Positions 8,880 through 17,005 of a stretch of 64,000 bases of DNA are shown here, piece after piece. The position numbers were made by a program, and so were the translations under genes. Below the pieces are notes generated by a model, which saw only the letters and a program-made list of their open reading frames with translations, was not told the DNA's origin and did not search any database. The stretch spans positions 234,905 to 298,904 of the forward strand of contig CANQRH010000002.1 of assembly GCA_947626225.1 (NCBI GenBank), read 5' to 3'. How positions within the stretch are numbered: position 1 is the first letter of the stretch; every line of letters begins with the position of its first letter. This DNA is from Candidatus Gastranaerophilales bacterium (GTDB taxonomy: Bacteria > Cyanobacteriota > Vampirovibrionia > Gastranaerophilales > Gastranaerophilaceae).

Positions 8880-9569
8880 TTATACCCTTTGCGGACGTCT
8901 GCCGCAGGATTTGTCCTCATCACAAAAGCCCAGTCTGTCACATTTAGGTACCAGATAAGGTTTCAGCCACGGTTCTTCTTTAATAAGTTCATCGCACATC
9001 ATCTTAACCAAAGTTCTTATTTCATATTGAGCTCTGGTGCAAAGTCTTAAATTAGCAACATGAATAAGTTCTCTTAAATTCATGCTTACAACAAGCGAAC
9101 TTGCCGCAGCGTTTGGCAGAACAAATCTGGCATCCTCGGCAGGAATTCCCGCTTCAACAAATTCCTGATACTGTGATGCAATTTTTGACATAAAATCTTT
9201 AAATTTTGCTTTCAGTTCGGGATTTTTTTCAATAGTAGGCGGGATAATATAATCAAATTCGCCTTTTTCTTTAACGTATCTTTGAGATTTTTGGGAAAAA
9301 GACATATGTCTGTGTCGTACAAGCTGATGCGTACATGCTCTTGAAACATTAGATACGGCAAATGAAACCTGAATATGTTCAATAGTTGAATAATGTCCGG
9401 ATGAAATAACGCGTTCAATAAGTTTAAGCATTTTTTCTTCATCATCGGTACTGTTATAAATATTAATGGGATAATCCGCACTATAGCAGGTTCTGCAGGC
9501 GGTGTAAACTGTTTTCAACATATTTTGCGGTTTTGAAATAAGATTTACGACAGGTTTGTTATTTTCCAT
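8880..9569 (-). CDS. thyX: Flavin-dependent thymidylate synthase ThyX
   Basis: 229 residues. Residues 85-95 give the ThyX motif R-H-R-x7-S (RHRHMSFSQKS), and the C-terminal helix with NLRELIHVANLRLCTRAQYEI binds FAD and dUMP. It makes dTMP from dUMP using methylene-THF and NAD(P)H. A GAGGAGAGAG Shine-Dalgarno site precedes the ATG. The promoter -10 (TATAAT, minus strand 9591-9596) is immediately preceded by a palindrome with CCACCTAT arms, also found twice in front of the Xre regulator near 35 kb. The antiporter gene follows in the same unit. Confidence 0.96.
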   Translation of the reverse strand: MENNKPVVNLISKPQNMLKTVYTACRTCYSADYPINIYNSTDDEEKMLKLIERVISSGHYSTIEHIQVSFAVSNVSRACTHQLVRHRHMSFSQKSQRYVKEKGEFDYIIPPTIEKNPELKAKFKDFMSKIASQYQEFVEAGIPAEDARFVLPNAAASSLVVSMNLRELIHVANLRLCTRAQYEIRTLVKMMCDELIKEEPWLKPYLVPKCDRLGFCDEDKSCGRRPQRV

Positions 9570-9590
9570 ACTCTCTCCTCATCAAGAAGA

Positions 9591-9616
9591 ATTATACCAC
9601 CTATCATCATAGGTGG
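9591..9616 (-). promoter_or_regulatory. thyX promoter with CCACCTAT palindrome
   Basis: CCACCTAT at 9597-9604 and ATAGGTGG at 9609-9616 form an 8-bp inverted repeat with a 4-base spacer. On the minus strand it lies directly upstream of TATAAT (9591-9596), that is, in the -10/-35 spacer of thyX. The ATTAT/ATAAT flanks extend the symmetry with one mismatch. Confidence 0.6.
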
Positions 9617-9730
9617 CATAATGTAAAGTTTTATTAGAAAATGATATCTGCCGGCAAGCAGGTTGGGATTTCTATGGAGACAATTAAGCAAAAATGCAGA
9701 GGGGTGGAATGACAATTGTTCCACCCGGTT

Positions 9731-9776
9731 TACTAATATTTTGATATTGTCGGATTAGTAAATCCGACCTACAGAC
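9731..9776. repeat. 46-bp direct repeat, copy 1
   Basis: Begins TACTAATATTTTGATATTG and ends CCTACAGAC; identical to 9946-9991. Contains the hairpin GTCGGATT-AGTA-AATCCGAC. Confidence 0.85.
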
Positions 9777-9945
9777 TATGGAGACTGAAATAAACTCAGC
9801 ATGACAGAACTTTCGTCTCCTTGTTATTCATTTTTGTCTGAATTAAACCACCACGTGTCATCCTGAACCCACCCTATGTCATCCTGAACTTGTTTCAGGA
9901 TCTTTTAAAGAAAGTAGGATGGAATAATTGTCATTCCGCCTATCC

Positions 9946-9991
9946 TACTAATATTTTGATATTGTCGGATTAGTAAATCCGACCTACAGAC
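9946..9991. repeat. 46-bp direct repeat, copy 2
   Basis: Identical to 9731-9776, with the same 8-bp stem hairpin; followed by CTTTTAAAGAAAG, which also occurs at 9902-9914. Confidence 0.85.
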
Positions 9992-10038
9992 CTTTTAAAG
10001 AAAGAATGTAGGATGGGCATACATGCCCAACTTACAGG

Positions 10039-12324
10039 CTAATCAACATCAACAGGTTCACGCATAATTTTTTCTATTGCTTCTCTCGCGGTAAAAGCAA
10101 GTGCTTCCGGGACATTTTCAATTGTTGTAAACTGCCTTAAAACATCAACTACACGTTTAAAAGAGCGAACAATATCTCCTTCACCCATATCGACCTGCTC
10201 GGTAATTGTTTCCCATTCGGCACCTTCAACCCAAAGCTCAATAAGTGAACTGAAATACGGGTTTATATACATTGGAGAATCAACATTGTGACGGCTTTGA
10301 ACTTTTTCAATTTTTCGTCTTATATTGCGGATAAGATTTAATGTTTTGCGAACTGTTTGCGACATCGGAAGATAGGGAATATCAATTCGCAAATCTTCGG
10401 TAGTAACGGCACAAATTACTGCTGCCAGCTGAGAGGGCGTAAGATTATCAAGCACGTTAGAAAATATAATTTCAGCAAGAAAAAGCTCGTTTTCAGAGCG
10501 GATTTGAGAAGTTGTAATCCCGCAATCAGTCGGATAATCATTGTGCAAATAACCGAAATCAATTAAAACAGCCCTGTGCGATAAAAATTTATTCCAGAAA
10601 ATATCTTTTTGACGCTCCATTTCTTTTTTCAGCTTTGCCTGTCTGATATCAATTCTTGCAAGCACTTCGAGATTTTTGGCATGCTTTTTATATCTGTTGC
10701 AGTTATCACAAGGATAAGAATGAAGCTGTTCAAGCAAGGCCTTGTTTGAATCCTTGAATGCCAAAACTTCGGCAGAAAGCGGACGTTTTTTACTCTGTTC
10801 CTGTTTACATATTTTTTTATAAGTCTGCCTGTTTTGGACATACAAATGACGAAGCTTATCATATTTCAAAAATTCTTCATCCGAAATTTTATGAACACAG
10901 GCAAAAGCTCGTTCTTCCCGTTCGCGCTCATTTATTTCATACTGCTTCAAAAGCGGTTGAAGCCGTGTACCCGATGAGAAATATCCGAAACTTTTTAATA
11001 TGAGTTCTTTTGCTTCATCAAGCGAAAAGCGCTGTAAGAGATTTAAAACCATTGAATACGAAGGAGAAAATCTGCTTTCTAAGGGATTTGCATCACTCAA
11101 CACGAGTTCCGCGACTTCTTCTGGCGACTGAAATTGGGTGCCGACAATAGTAACATATCCGATTTCGTCCATACCGCGCCTGCCGGCTCTGCCGGACATC
11201 TGTAAAAATTCACTTGCAGTAAGCATTCTGTGACCGCTGTCGGTGCGTTTGCTTGCAGAGCTGATTACAGTAGAACGTGCAGGCATATTTATTCCGGCGG
11301 CGAGAGTTTCAGTCGCAAAAACAACTTTTATCAAACCTTTTTGAAAAAGTTTTTCAACAAGATTTTTCCATGCCGGAAGAAGTCCTGCATGGTGCGATGC
11401 AACTCCGCATAATAAATATTCGATATGTTTATTGTTATAAAGATGCGAATTTTCCGCTATATATTCGTCTATAAATTGCTGTATCCGTGCCCTTTCACCT
11501 TTTGTAATCAAATCAAGCGATGCACATTTTTCCATCTGTTCATCACATTTTTTACGGGAAAAGGTAAAATAAATCGCCGGCAGCATGTCATTTGCCTGCA
11601 GGTTTCTGATAACATCTTTCACATAAGATTTTTTATTTTGGAATTTTCTGCCGTACAAACGTTTTTCGGGTTTTATTTTATTGTTAAGCTGACCGCTCGG
11701 AGTGAGCAAGGGTAATAATTTTGCGGGCTGAGAGCTGTCAAAGTAATAAAACCTCAAAGGTACGGGACGAAAGTCAGTATCAACGAGTTCCGTTTTTGAA
11801 TGTACGGTGTTTATCCAATCGGTAAGCTCTCTTGCATTGGCAACCGTAGCCGAAAGAGCAATAATTTGAACGTTAGTCGGGCAGTAAATAATACTTTCTT
11901 CCCAGACGGTTCCGCGCTGTTCATCATTCATGTAGTGAACTTCATCAAGTACAACGTATTTAACGTCTTTCATATTGTCCGTAACAGAGCCGAAATTTGT
12001 CCCGTAAAGCATATTTCTGAAAACTTCGGTTGTCATAACAACAATTTGCCCGTTTCGGTTTATTGAGGTGTCGCCCGTCAAAAGTCCGACTTTATCCTGA
12101 CCGTATTTTTCACCGAAATCATAATACTTTTGATTAGATAAAGCTTTCAACGGTGTAGTGTAAAATATTCTCTTTCCTTCTTCCAGAGCCCTGTGTATGG
12201 CATGCTGAGCGATAACCGTTTTGCCCGCACCTGTCGGTGCGCATACGACAACGCTTTTGCCGTTGTTTATATGTTCGCAGGCATCTTTTTGAAAATCATC
12301 CAGCTCAAACGGAAATGTATACAT
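10039..12324 (-). CDS. DEAD/DEAH-box helicase, Ski2/Mtr4-like superfamily II
   Basis: 761 residues. Walker A APTGAGKT is at residues 29-36, followed by TTPLKALSNQKY (Ia), VLDEVHYMND (motif II, DEVH), LSATVANA (III), a helicase C domain with FATETLAAGINMPARS and the QMSGRAGRRGMD motif VI, and a C-terminal helical DSHCT-like region with WVEGAEWETI. These are features of Ski2/Mtr4-type RNA helicases, also widespread in cyanobacteria. Role in RNA turnover is inferred. A CxxC pair (CDNCNRYKKHAK) near residue 540 sits in the insertion region. The ATG follows CATAAT by six bases with a TTTACA -35, so the mRNA is probably leaderless. Confidence 0.88.
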   Translation of the reverse strand: MYTFPFELDDFQKDACEHINNGKSVVVCAPTGAGKTVIAQHAIHRALEEGKRIFYTTPLKALSNQKYYDFGEKYGQDKVGLLTGDTSINRNGQIVVMTTEVFRNMLYGTNFGSVTDNMKDVKYVVLDEVHYMNDEQRGTVWEESIIYCPTNVQIIALSATVANARELTDWINTVHSKTELVDTDFRPVPLRFYYFDSSQPAKLLPLLTPSGQLNNKIKPEKRLYGRKFQNKKSYVKDVIRNLQANDMLPAIYFTFSRKKCDEQMEKCASLDLITKGERARIQQFIDEYIAENSHLYNNKHIEYLLCGVASHHAGLLPAWKNLVEKLFQKGLIKVVFATETLAAGINMPARSTVISSASKRTDSGHRMLTASEFLQMSGRAGRRGMDEIGYVTIVGTQFQSPEEVAELVLSDANPLESRFSPSYSMVLNLLQRFSLDEAKELILKSFGYFSSGTRLQPLLKQYEINEREREERAFACVHKISDEEFLKYDKLRHLYVQNRQTYKKICKQEQSKKRPLSAEVLAFKDSNKALLEQLHSYPCDNCNRYKKHAKNLEVLARIDIRQAKLKKEMERQKDIFWNKFLSHRAVLIDFGYLHNDYPTDCGITTSQIRSENELFLAEIIFSNVLDNLTPSQLAAVICAVTTEDLRIDIPYLPMSQTVRKTLNLIRNIRRKIEKVQSRHNVDSPMYINPYFSSLIELWVEGAEWETITEQVDMGEGDIVRSFKRVVDVLRQFTTIENVPEALAFTAREAIEKIMREPVDVD

Positions 12325-12330
12325 AACTTT

Positions 12331-12359
12331 ATTATGACTTAAAAATCAAGTCATGTAAA
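12331..12359 (-). promoter_or_regulatory. Helicase promoter, leaderless layout
   Basis: Minus-strand TTTACA (12354-12359), 17-base spacer, CATAAT (12331-12336), then six bases to the ATG at 12324. Confidence 0.55.
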
Positions 12360-12362
12360 ATT

Positions 12363-12391
12363 TTGTTACACAATGTAGCAAAAAATATTTT
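12363..12391 (+). promoter_or_regulatory. Promoter of the first CNCP-array gene
   Basis: TTGTTA, 17-base spacer, TATTTT. The surrounding TGTAAAATTTTGTTACAC..TGTAGCAAA sequence recurs upstream of the genes at 13858 and 14406. The spacer contains a TGTTACA/TGTAGCA imperfect inverted repeat that could be an operator. Confidence 0.5.
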
Positions 12392-12457
12392 GTGCATTTT
12401 TAGTATAAATATCCGAGAAAGTATATGAAAAATAATTTATGAAAAAGGAGAAAAATT

Positions 12458-13018
12458 ATGAAAATAACAATGAATTGTAATTGTCCTCAAAAACCATATA
12501 CATCCCCATCTTTTGGGAGATTTGTATTTTATCAGGGGATTCCGGAACTTATTGCCAGAGGTAACTATTTCAAAGGAGATTGCCCAAATATGGGTTTAAC
12601 CCCAAGTCTTTATGAACAAAAAATGAAAACTTTAATGGATATAATTGAAAAGGAAAAATCAAATCCTGTTGTGACCGAAATTCGATCCAATCCCGGAGGA
12701 TATACGCTTTCAGCTGTTTCTTTTATATCCAGAGGAGACAGTTCCGACATTAAACGTTTTACTTTTGATTCTGCAAAAGAAGATATATGTGATTTTCTCA
12801 GAAATGTATCAGAAGAAATTCGTTATATGGTCAAATATGCTGACGATTCAAACCGCAGCACATCATTCGGCTTTTTAAAGTTGAAAGATATTTATACGCA
12901 AAAATTAAAGGACGTTATTAACAGCCCGTCAACTAAAAATGAACCCGATAGTTTTCAAGAAAAATGCTATAAAAAATTATATCAAATTCTGAATGATAAC
13001 CCTGATTTTTTCAAATAA
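12458..13018 (+). CDS. CNCP-array protein 1, unknown function
   Basis: 186 residues, not recognised. It opens MKITMNCNCPQKP and then SPSFG at residues 16-20. An AAGGAG site precedes the ATG. It is a clear paralogue of the next gene: both share N-C-N-C-P, a SP.LYE.KM.TL..II block, a K.FTFDS..E.ICDF / FDSDKFEICEF block and an FG/AFDLK.IY..KL segment. There is no signal peptide or membrane helix; the protein looks soluble and mixed alpha/beta. The short Cys-containing leader followed by SFG resembles the starts of several unrelated proteins in this window. First member of a five-gene tandem array. Confidence 0.7.
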   Translation: MKITMNCNCPQKPYTSPSFGRFVFYQGIPELIARGNYFKGDCPNMGLTPSLYEQKMKTLMDIIEKEKSNPVVTEIRSNPGGYTLSAVSFISRGDSSDIKRFTFDSAKEDICDFLRNVSEEIRYMVKYADDSNRSTSFGFLKLKDIYTQKLKDVINSPSTKNEPDSFQEKCYKKLYQILNDNPDFFK

Positions 13019-13059
13019 AAATGTGTAAAATAACTCATAACAATTAAAGGAAAAAAATT

Positions 13060-13605
13060 ATGAAAGTAACAATGAATTGTAATTGCCCGTCCAAACCTTG
13101 TGCATCCCCGACATTTGGGGCATTCCTTATACAACCTGAACTGATGAAAGATATTGCAAACGGTCATTTTTTCAAATATCCTTACGATCGTTTTTCGCCG
13201 AGAATTTATGAAAAGAAAATGTGGACTTTATTCCATATAATCAATTCAGACAAATTAAATCCGGTTATAAACCGTATAAGCTACGATAAAAACAAGTCCA
13301 TACAAGCCGAGTGCTTTTTTATTCGTTCAAACGGTACAGATAATGTAAAATACATTTTTGACAGTGATAAATTTGAGATATGTGAATTTTTCAAATTTAT
13401 ATCGGATGAAACACGCTATACGCACAGATTCGGTGACGACCCAACCCGCACTTTGGCGTCAGCTTTTGATGATTTGAAAAAAATCTATTTGAAAAAATTT
13501 GATGAAGTAACCAACAGATTATCAACTGCCGAGCAAATAGAAAACTTTAAGCAGACATGCCATAAAAGGTTACAACACCTTATTATAGGTAACTACGATG
13601 AATGA
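13060..13605 (+). CDS. CNCP-array protein 2, unknown function
   Basis: 181 residues, 41 bases after its paralogue and preceded by AAAGGAAA. The start MKVTMNCNCPSKP...SPTFGAF matches array protein 1 almost residue for residue, and the conserved blocks (SPRIYEKKMWTL, FDSDKFEICEF, ETRY, LKKIYLKKFDEV) run the full length. No known domain, signal peptide or membrane segment is visible. The two probably arose by duplication and are co-transcribed. It is followed by a terminator and then by a decayed copy of the serS 3' end on the opposite strand. Confidence 0.7.
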   Translation: MKVTMNCNCPSKPCASPTFGAFLIQPELMKDIANGHFFKYPYDRFSPRIYEKKMWTLFHIINSDKLNPVINRISYDKNKSIQAECFFIRSNGTDNVKYIFDSDKFEICEFFKFISDETRYTHRFGDDPTRTLASAFDDLKKIYLKKFDEVTNRLSTAEQIENFKQTCHKRLQHLIIGNYDE

Positions 13606-13640
13606 CAGTCGTGTATTAATTCTAAAATCAGTACAATAAA

Positions 13641-13666
13641 AAAGAGCCTTTAAAAGGCTCTTTTTA
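13641..13666. terminator. Bidirectional terminator after array protein 2
   Basis: AAAGAGCCTTT and AAAGGCTCTTT arms with flanking A- and T-runs. It occupies the same position relative to the serS relic as the terminator at 15252-15276 does relative to intact serS. Confidence 0.8.
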
Positions 13667-13774
13667 TATCTTGGCAAATCCCGTGTATTTTCTTAAAACT
13701 TCAGAGATTATAATTGTTTGGCTTGTGCGATGTTTTCAACTATCGCCGCAAAAAAGTTCTGCCATACTTAACCG
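13665..13774 (-). pseudogene. Decayed copy of the serS 3' end (relic 1)
   Basis: Read on the minus strand it aligns by eye with the last ~35 codons of serS (15274-15380): shared stretches include CCCGTGTATTTTCTTAAAAC and CTATCGC(C/T)GCAAA, with small indels and in-frame stops that destroy the frame. Similarity ends near the codons for the serS G-R-T-F motif. No coding function is possible. Confidence 0.75.
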
Positions 13775-13794
13775 AAATAAAGACTTGTAAAATT

Positions 13795-13823
13795 TTGTTA
13801 CACTATGTAGCAAAGAAGATATT
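13795..13823 (+). promoter_or_regulatory. Promoter of array protein 3
   Basis: TTGTTA, 17-base spacer, GATATT, within the conserved TGTAAAATTTTGTTACAC..TGTAGCAAA upstream element. Confidence 0.5.
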
Positions 13824-13857
13824 TAGGGGTTTTAATAAATGAGAAAGGAAAAACAAT

Positions 13858-14244
13858 ATGAAGACAAACTTAAATTGCAACTGCCCGAAACCGCAATTCG
13901 GTATGGCAATACACTACTCAAACAATAGTGTTCAACGTGTAATCAAGTCCAGAATCAAATCTTTAAACGATATTGATAAATTAAACGACATATTAAAAAA
14001 GCAAAAAGAAAACTTGAAAGTTGATATAAGTCTTTTTGCCAACGAAAAAACAGGTAAACTGAGCGCTGATGTTTATACGACAAACTACACCATGAGCAAA
14101 TTTTATAAAAGCTATTCGGAAAATTTCTTCAACAGATTATTTAACAACAGTCCCGTGAAGTTTATTGAAAAAATGGCAAATATCGCAGATAAACAAGAAA
14201 GTAAGATAAAAAACGAAGAAATCTTAAATAAGATAATTTTCTAA
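13858..14244 (+). CDS. CNCP-array protein 3, unknown function
   Basis: 128 residues. The ATG at 13858 is chosen for the AAAGGAAA site ahead of it; an ATG at 13839 lies upstream of that site in another frame. The leader MKTNLNCNCPKPQFGMAIH puts the FG motif at residues 14-15. It is near-identical in layout to the next gene (shared VDISLFANEKTGKLSA, FYKSYSENFF, SPVKFIEK), so the pair is a recent duplication. The body is charged, lysine-rich and without membrane segments. Its last bases run into a second serS relic. Confidence 0.7.
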   Translation: MKTNLNCNCPKPQFGMAIHYSNNSVQRVIKSRIKSLNDIDKLNDILKKQKENLKVDISLFANEKTGKLSADVYTTNYTMSKFYKSYSENFFNRLFNNSPVKFIEKMANIADKQESKIKNEEILNKIIF

Positions 14245-14316
14245 AAACCTCGGGGATAACGATTGCCGTCAGCTTGCTGATAGTTTTAAACTATCGTCGC
14301 AAAGGTTTTGCAAACC
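14244..14316 (-). pseudogene. Decayed copy of the serS 3' end (relic 2)
   Basis: Aligns by eye with serS 15305-15380: AAAACCTC-GGGATAACGATTG, CTGATAGTTTT and ACTATCG.CGCAAA are shared in order, with a three-base gap. It lacks the serS stop region and cannot be translated. Its right end joins the same promoter element that follows relic 1, which marks a common duplication junction. Confidence 0.75.
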
Positions 14317-14342
14317 TGAACGAAATCAAATCATGTAAAATT

Positions 14343-14371
14343 TTGTTACACTAAGTAGCAAAAAAGATATT
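14343..14371 (+). promoter_or_regulatory. Promoter of array protein 4
   Basis: TTGTTA, 17-base spacer, GATATT; nearly the same sequence as 13795-13823, including the leader up to the start codon. Confidence 0.5.
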
Positions 14372-14405
14372 TAGAGGTTTTAATAAATGAGAAAGGGAAA
14401 CCAAT

Positions 14406-14792
14406 ATGAAGACAAATTTAAATTGTAACTGCCCGAAACCGCAATTCGGTATGGCAATACACGTAGGCGATAATAATGTTAAAAGTGTACTCAAATCCAG
14501 AGTAAAATCTTTAAAGGATGTTGAAAAAATAAACGATATATTTCAAAAGCAAAAAGGAAACTCTAAAGTTGACATAAGTCTTTTTGCAAACGACAAAACA
14601 GGTAAACTGAGCGCTAATGTTTATGCAAAAGAATACTCTGACACCGGTTTTTATAAAAACTATTCGGAAAATTTTTTCAGCATATTATTTAGAAGTCCCG
14701 TTAAGTTTATTGAAAAATTAGCAAAAGTTGCAGATAAAGAAGAAGCAAAAATCTTAAAAAAAGAAGAAATTGTAAATAAGCTGAATTTCTAA
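14406..14792 (+). CDS. CNCP-array protein 4, unknown function
   Basis: 128 residues; paralogue of array protein 3, with the same MKTNLNCNCPKPQFGMAIH leader and the same VDISLFAN.KTGKLSA core. Divergence is spread along the chain but the frame is kept, and many changes look conservative, so both copies are probably expressed proteins. AAAGGGAAA precedes the ATG. The next gene follows after 24 bases without a new copy of the upstream element, so the two are likely one transcript. Function unknown. Confidence 0.7.
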   Translation: MKTNLNCNCPKPQFGMAIHVGDNNVKSVLKSRVKSLKDVEKINDIFQKQKGNSKVDISLFANDKTGKLSANVYAKEYSDTGFYKNYSENFFSILFRSPVKFIEKLAKVADKEEAKILKKEEIVNKLNF

Positions 14793-14816
14793 TAAGCAAA
14801 TACGAGGTAAATTTTC

Positions 14817-15236
14817 ATGAACGTAAATTTTAACGGCAATTATGCTAACCCTAAAACAACACCGTCATTCGGTGCTATTAATATATCTGAAACTGCAAGA
14901 CGTGTGCTTAAAAAATCATTATCAACCGAACAGATAAATGATTTGCAAAATATTATTAAAAAATGCAATGAAAATAAATTCGTTGATATTTATATATCAT
15001 CCGAGACAAATGAGAAATCATTACATGCAGCCATAGGGCCGGCATTAGATATCGGTGACCATATTCGCAGAAGTTTATCAAGCATTCCTAAATCCTTACA
15101 TAAAAGCTATGATCAGGTCAGATATCTTGAGTCACCGATACATTTTTTATCGCGTGTCAGTAAAGCCGCTGAAAAACTTAAAAATAAAATTGATAAACGA
15201 GTCAATGTGATTGATAAAATTAATAAATTAAAATGA
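14817..15236 (+). CDS. CNCP-array protein 5, unknown function
   Basis: 139 residues with an ACGAGG site ahead of the ATG. It starts MNVNFNGNYANPKTTPSFGAI: the Cys pair of the other members is lost, but the Asn/Pro leader and SFG (residues 17-19) remain. The body follows the same plan as members 3 and 4 (a leading RRVLKKSLSTEQINDLQNI segment, a FVDIYISSETNEKSLHAAI strand-like segment, then SPIHFLSRVSKAAEKLKNK at the end, compare SPVKFIEKLAKVADKEEAK). Unknown function; last gene of the array before intact serS. Confidence 0.7.
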   Translation: MNVNFNGNYANPKTTPSFGAINISETARRVLKKSLSTEQINDLQNIIKKCNENKFVDIYISSETNEKSLHAAIGPALDIGDHIRRSLSSIPKSLHKSYDQVRYLESPIHFLSRVSKAAEKLKNKIDKRVNVIDKINKLK

Positions 15237-15251
15237 ATTACAAAAAAACTT

Positions 15252-15276
15252 AAAAACTCCCTATCGGGAGTTTTTT
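15252..15276. terminator. Bidirectional terminator between array and serS
   Basis: AAAAACTCCC-TAT-CGGGAGTTTTTT hairpin between convergent genes; the right end overlaps the serS stop codon. Confidence 0.85.
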
Positions 15277-16540
15277 ATATCTTATCAAATCCTGTGTATT
15301 TTCTCAAAACCTCAGGGATAACGATTGTTCCGTCCGGTTCCTGATAGTTTTCGACTATCGCTGCAAATGTTCTGCCGACCGCAAGCCCCGATCCGTTTAT
15401 TGTATGAACAAATCTGGTTTTCCCAGATGCTTTATCTTTATAACGAATGTTTGCACGTCTTGCCTGATAATCACCGTAATTTGAACAGCTTGAAATTTCT
15501 TTATACGTACCGTAAGACGGCATCCAAACTTCCAAATCCCAGCATTTATTTGCGCTAAATCCGATATCACCGGTTGATAAAGCTTCACGGCGGTACGGAA
15601 GTTCAAGAAGCTGAAGCATCTTTTCCGCATCTTCCGTTAATTTTTCGTGTTCATCTTTACTTGTTTCGGGAGTACACAGTTTTACCAGTTCAACTTTGTT
15701 AAACTGATGAACTCTGATTAATCCTCTTGTATCTTTGCCCGCAGAACCTGCTTCCCTTCTGAAACAAGGGGTGTACGCGGCAAAATATTTCGGCAAGTCA
15801 TCTTCAGATAAGATTTCACCCGCATAGATATTAGTAACGGGGACTTCGGCTGTCGGAATTAAATATAAATCCTCATCAACACATTTATACATATCTTCCG
15901 CAAACTTTGGCAGCTGTCCCGTACCCGTCATTGTTGCGGCATTTGCCATAAACGGAGGTAAAATTTCTTCATATCCCTGCTCATTGCAGTGATAATCAAG
16001 GAAAAAGTTTATAATTGCACGTTCTAACTTTGCACCTTTACCTCTGTAAAGTGTAAAACGGCTTTGCGAGAGTTTTACGCCGCGTTCAAAATCTACCAGA
16101 TTTTTTTCTTCGCATAAATCCCAGTGAGGTTTAAATTCAAAATCAAATTTTCTCGGCTCACCCCATTTATAAACTTCCACATTATCGTCTTCGGATAAAC
16201 CGATAGGGGTAGTTTCATCAGGAATATTCGGGATATGAAGAAGAATATTACGCTGTTTTTCATCAAGTTCTGTTTGCTGTTCTTCCAACACTTTTATCTC
16301 ATCGCCGAGTTTTCTGACTTCTTCCTGAACGGCATCGGTATTTTCACCGTTTTTCTTCATTAAACCGATTTTCTGGGATTCATCTTTACGTTTTGAACGT
16401 AACTCATCAGCCTTAGTTTGAATTTTTCGTCTTTCGGCATCAATTTCAAGAACTTTATCTATTGAAAGTTCCGGATTTCTTCTTTTTAAAAGTTCATTAA
16501 CCTTGTCGGGATTTTCCCTTATTAATTTTATGTCAAGCAT
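15275..16540 (-). CDS. serS: Seryl-tRNA synthetase
   Basis: 421 residues, full length. The N-terminal long coiled-coil arm (about 30-100, with [15 protein letters not shown] and [13 protein letters not shown]) binds the tRNA variable arm. The class II catalytic core has motif 2 [21 protein letters not shown] and motif 3 [17 protein letters not shown]. It charges tRNA-Ser in the cytosol. GAGGT precedes the ATG. Two degraded copies of its last ~110 bases lie inside the array at 13.7 and 14.2 kb, showing that duplications there used a breakpoint within serS while the functional gene stayed intact. Confidence 0.97.
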   Translation of the reverse strand: MLDIKLIRENPDKVNELLKRRNPELSIDKVLEIDAERRKIQTKADELRSKRKDESQKIGLMKKNGENTDAVQEEVRKLGDEIKVLEEQQTELDEKQRNILLHIPNIPDETTPIGLSEDDNVEVYKWGEPRKFDFEFKPHWDLCEEKNLVDFERGVKLSQSRFTLYRGKGAKLERAIINFFLDYHCNEQGYEEILPPFMANAATMTGTGQLPKFAEDMYKCVDEDLYLIPTAEVPVTNIYAGEILSEDDLPKYFAAYTPCFRREAGSAGKDTRGLIRVHQFNKVELVKLCTPETSKDEHEKLTEDAEKMLQLLELPYRREALSTGDIGFSANKCWDLEVWMPSYGTYKEISSCSNYGDYQARRANIRYKDKASGKTRFVHTINGSGLAVGRTFAAIVENYQEPDGTIVIPEVLRKYTGFDKI

Positions 16541-16644
16541 ATTTATACCTCGCTGCTAAATTCTAAAATAAATATAAGTTTTAATCAAGAAAAAAATATA
16601 CATGTCAAATTGTTAAGTTATGTGGATTTTTTTGACACAAGGTG

Positions 16645-16650
16645 TATAAT
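16645..16650 (+). promoter_or_regulatory. Extended -10 box upstream of the 111-residue gene
   Basis: TG-TATAAT, 19 bases before the start codon; AGGGA at 16659-16663 is the Shine-Dalgarno site. Confidence 0.5.
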
Positions 16651-16669
16651 GTGAGTAAAAGGGATTTAT

Positions 16670-17005
16670 ATGATATTTAAAAAACTGGCACAAAAACTCA
16701 GCATAGAACATGAACAAAAATCAAAAGACATGATTAATCCTATTGATGTTGATTTTGACAGCCGAAAAAGTGCTTTTTTAAATAAACTTACGCGCAGTGC
16801 ACTTGACATGTATGAGAGAAAGTGCGATATAAAGAATTTCTCAAAACTCGTTCTGTCTGATCCCGAAAACACATCGCATAATGATATAGTACATGATTTA
16901 TTTTCCAAAGGAATAATTGACCCGTCAGAAGATGAAAAACTTCTTGAGCTGTCTGATAACAGAAGATTTTTAAGGGATTTGGGACTTACGTCCGAAGATT
17001 TTTAA
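16670..17005 (+). CDS. Small charged protein of unknown function
   Basis: 111 residues with an AGGGA ribosome site and an upstream extended -10. The chain is alpha-helical and highly charged (SIEHEQKSKDMINPIDVDFD..., MYERKCDIKNFSKLVLSDP), without signal peptide, membrane helix or a recognised motif. The end overlaps the convergent isocitrate dehydrogenase-like gene by 20 bases. I do not recognise it. Confidence 0.6.
   Translation: MIFKKLAQKLSIEHEQKSKDMINPIDVDFDSRKSAFLNKLTRSALDMYERKCDIKNFSKLVLSDPENTSHNDIVHDLFSKGIIDPSEDEKLLELSDNRRFLRDLGLTSEDF

Larger units (their letters stand above)
9617..10038. repeat. Non-coding block of dispersed repeats
   Basis: No gene is visible. The block is a mosaic: two identical 46-base units, two TGTCATCCTGAAC units (one continuing TTGTTTCAGGATC, a hairpin), GGAATGACAATTGTTCC-type inverted repeats, a GAGACTGAAATAAACTC segment and a TGGGCAT-AC-ATGCCCA hairpin at 10014-10029. 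This is the look of REP/MITE-like intergenic elements that have inserted into or next to one another. Confidence 0.65.

Noticed and set aside
9617..10038. Insertion sequence with a transposase
   Set aside because: No frame longer than a few dozen codons and no transposase motif; only short repeats are present.
16632..16650. TTGACA and TATAAT as one promoter
   Set aside because: Only seven bases separate them; too short for a sigma-70 promoter, so only the -10 is reported.
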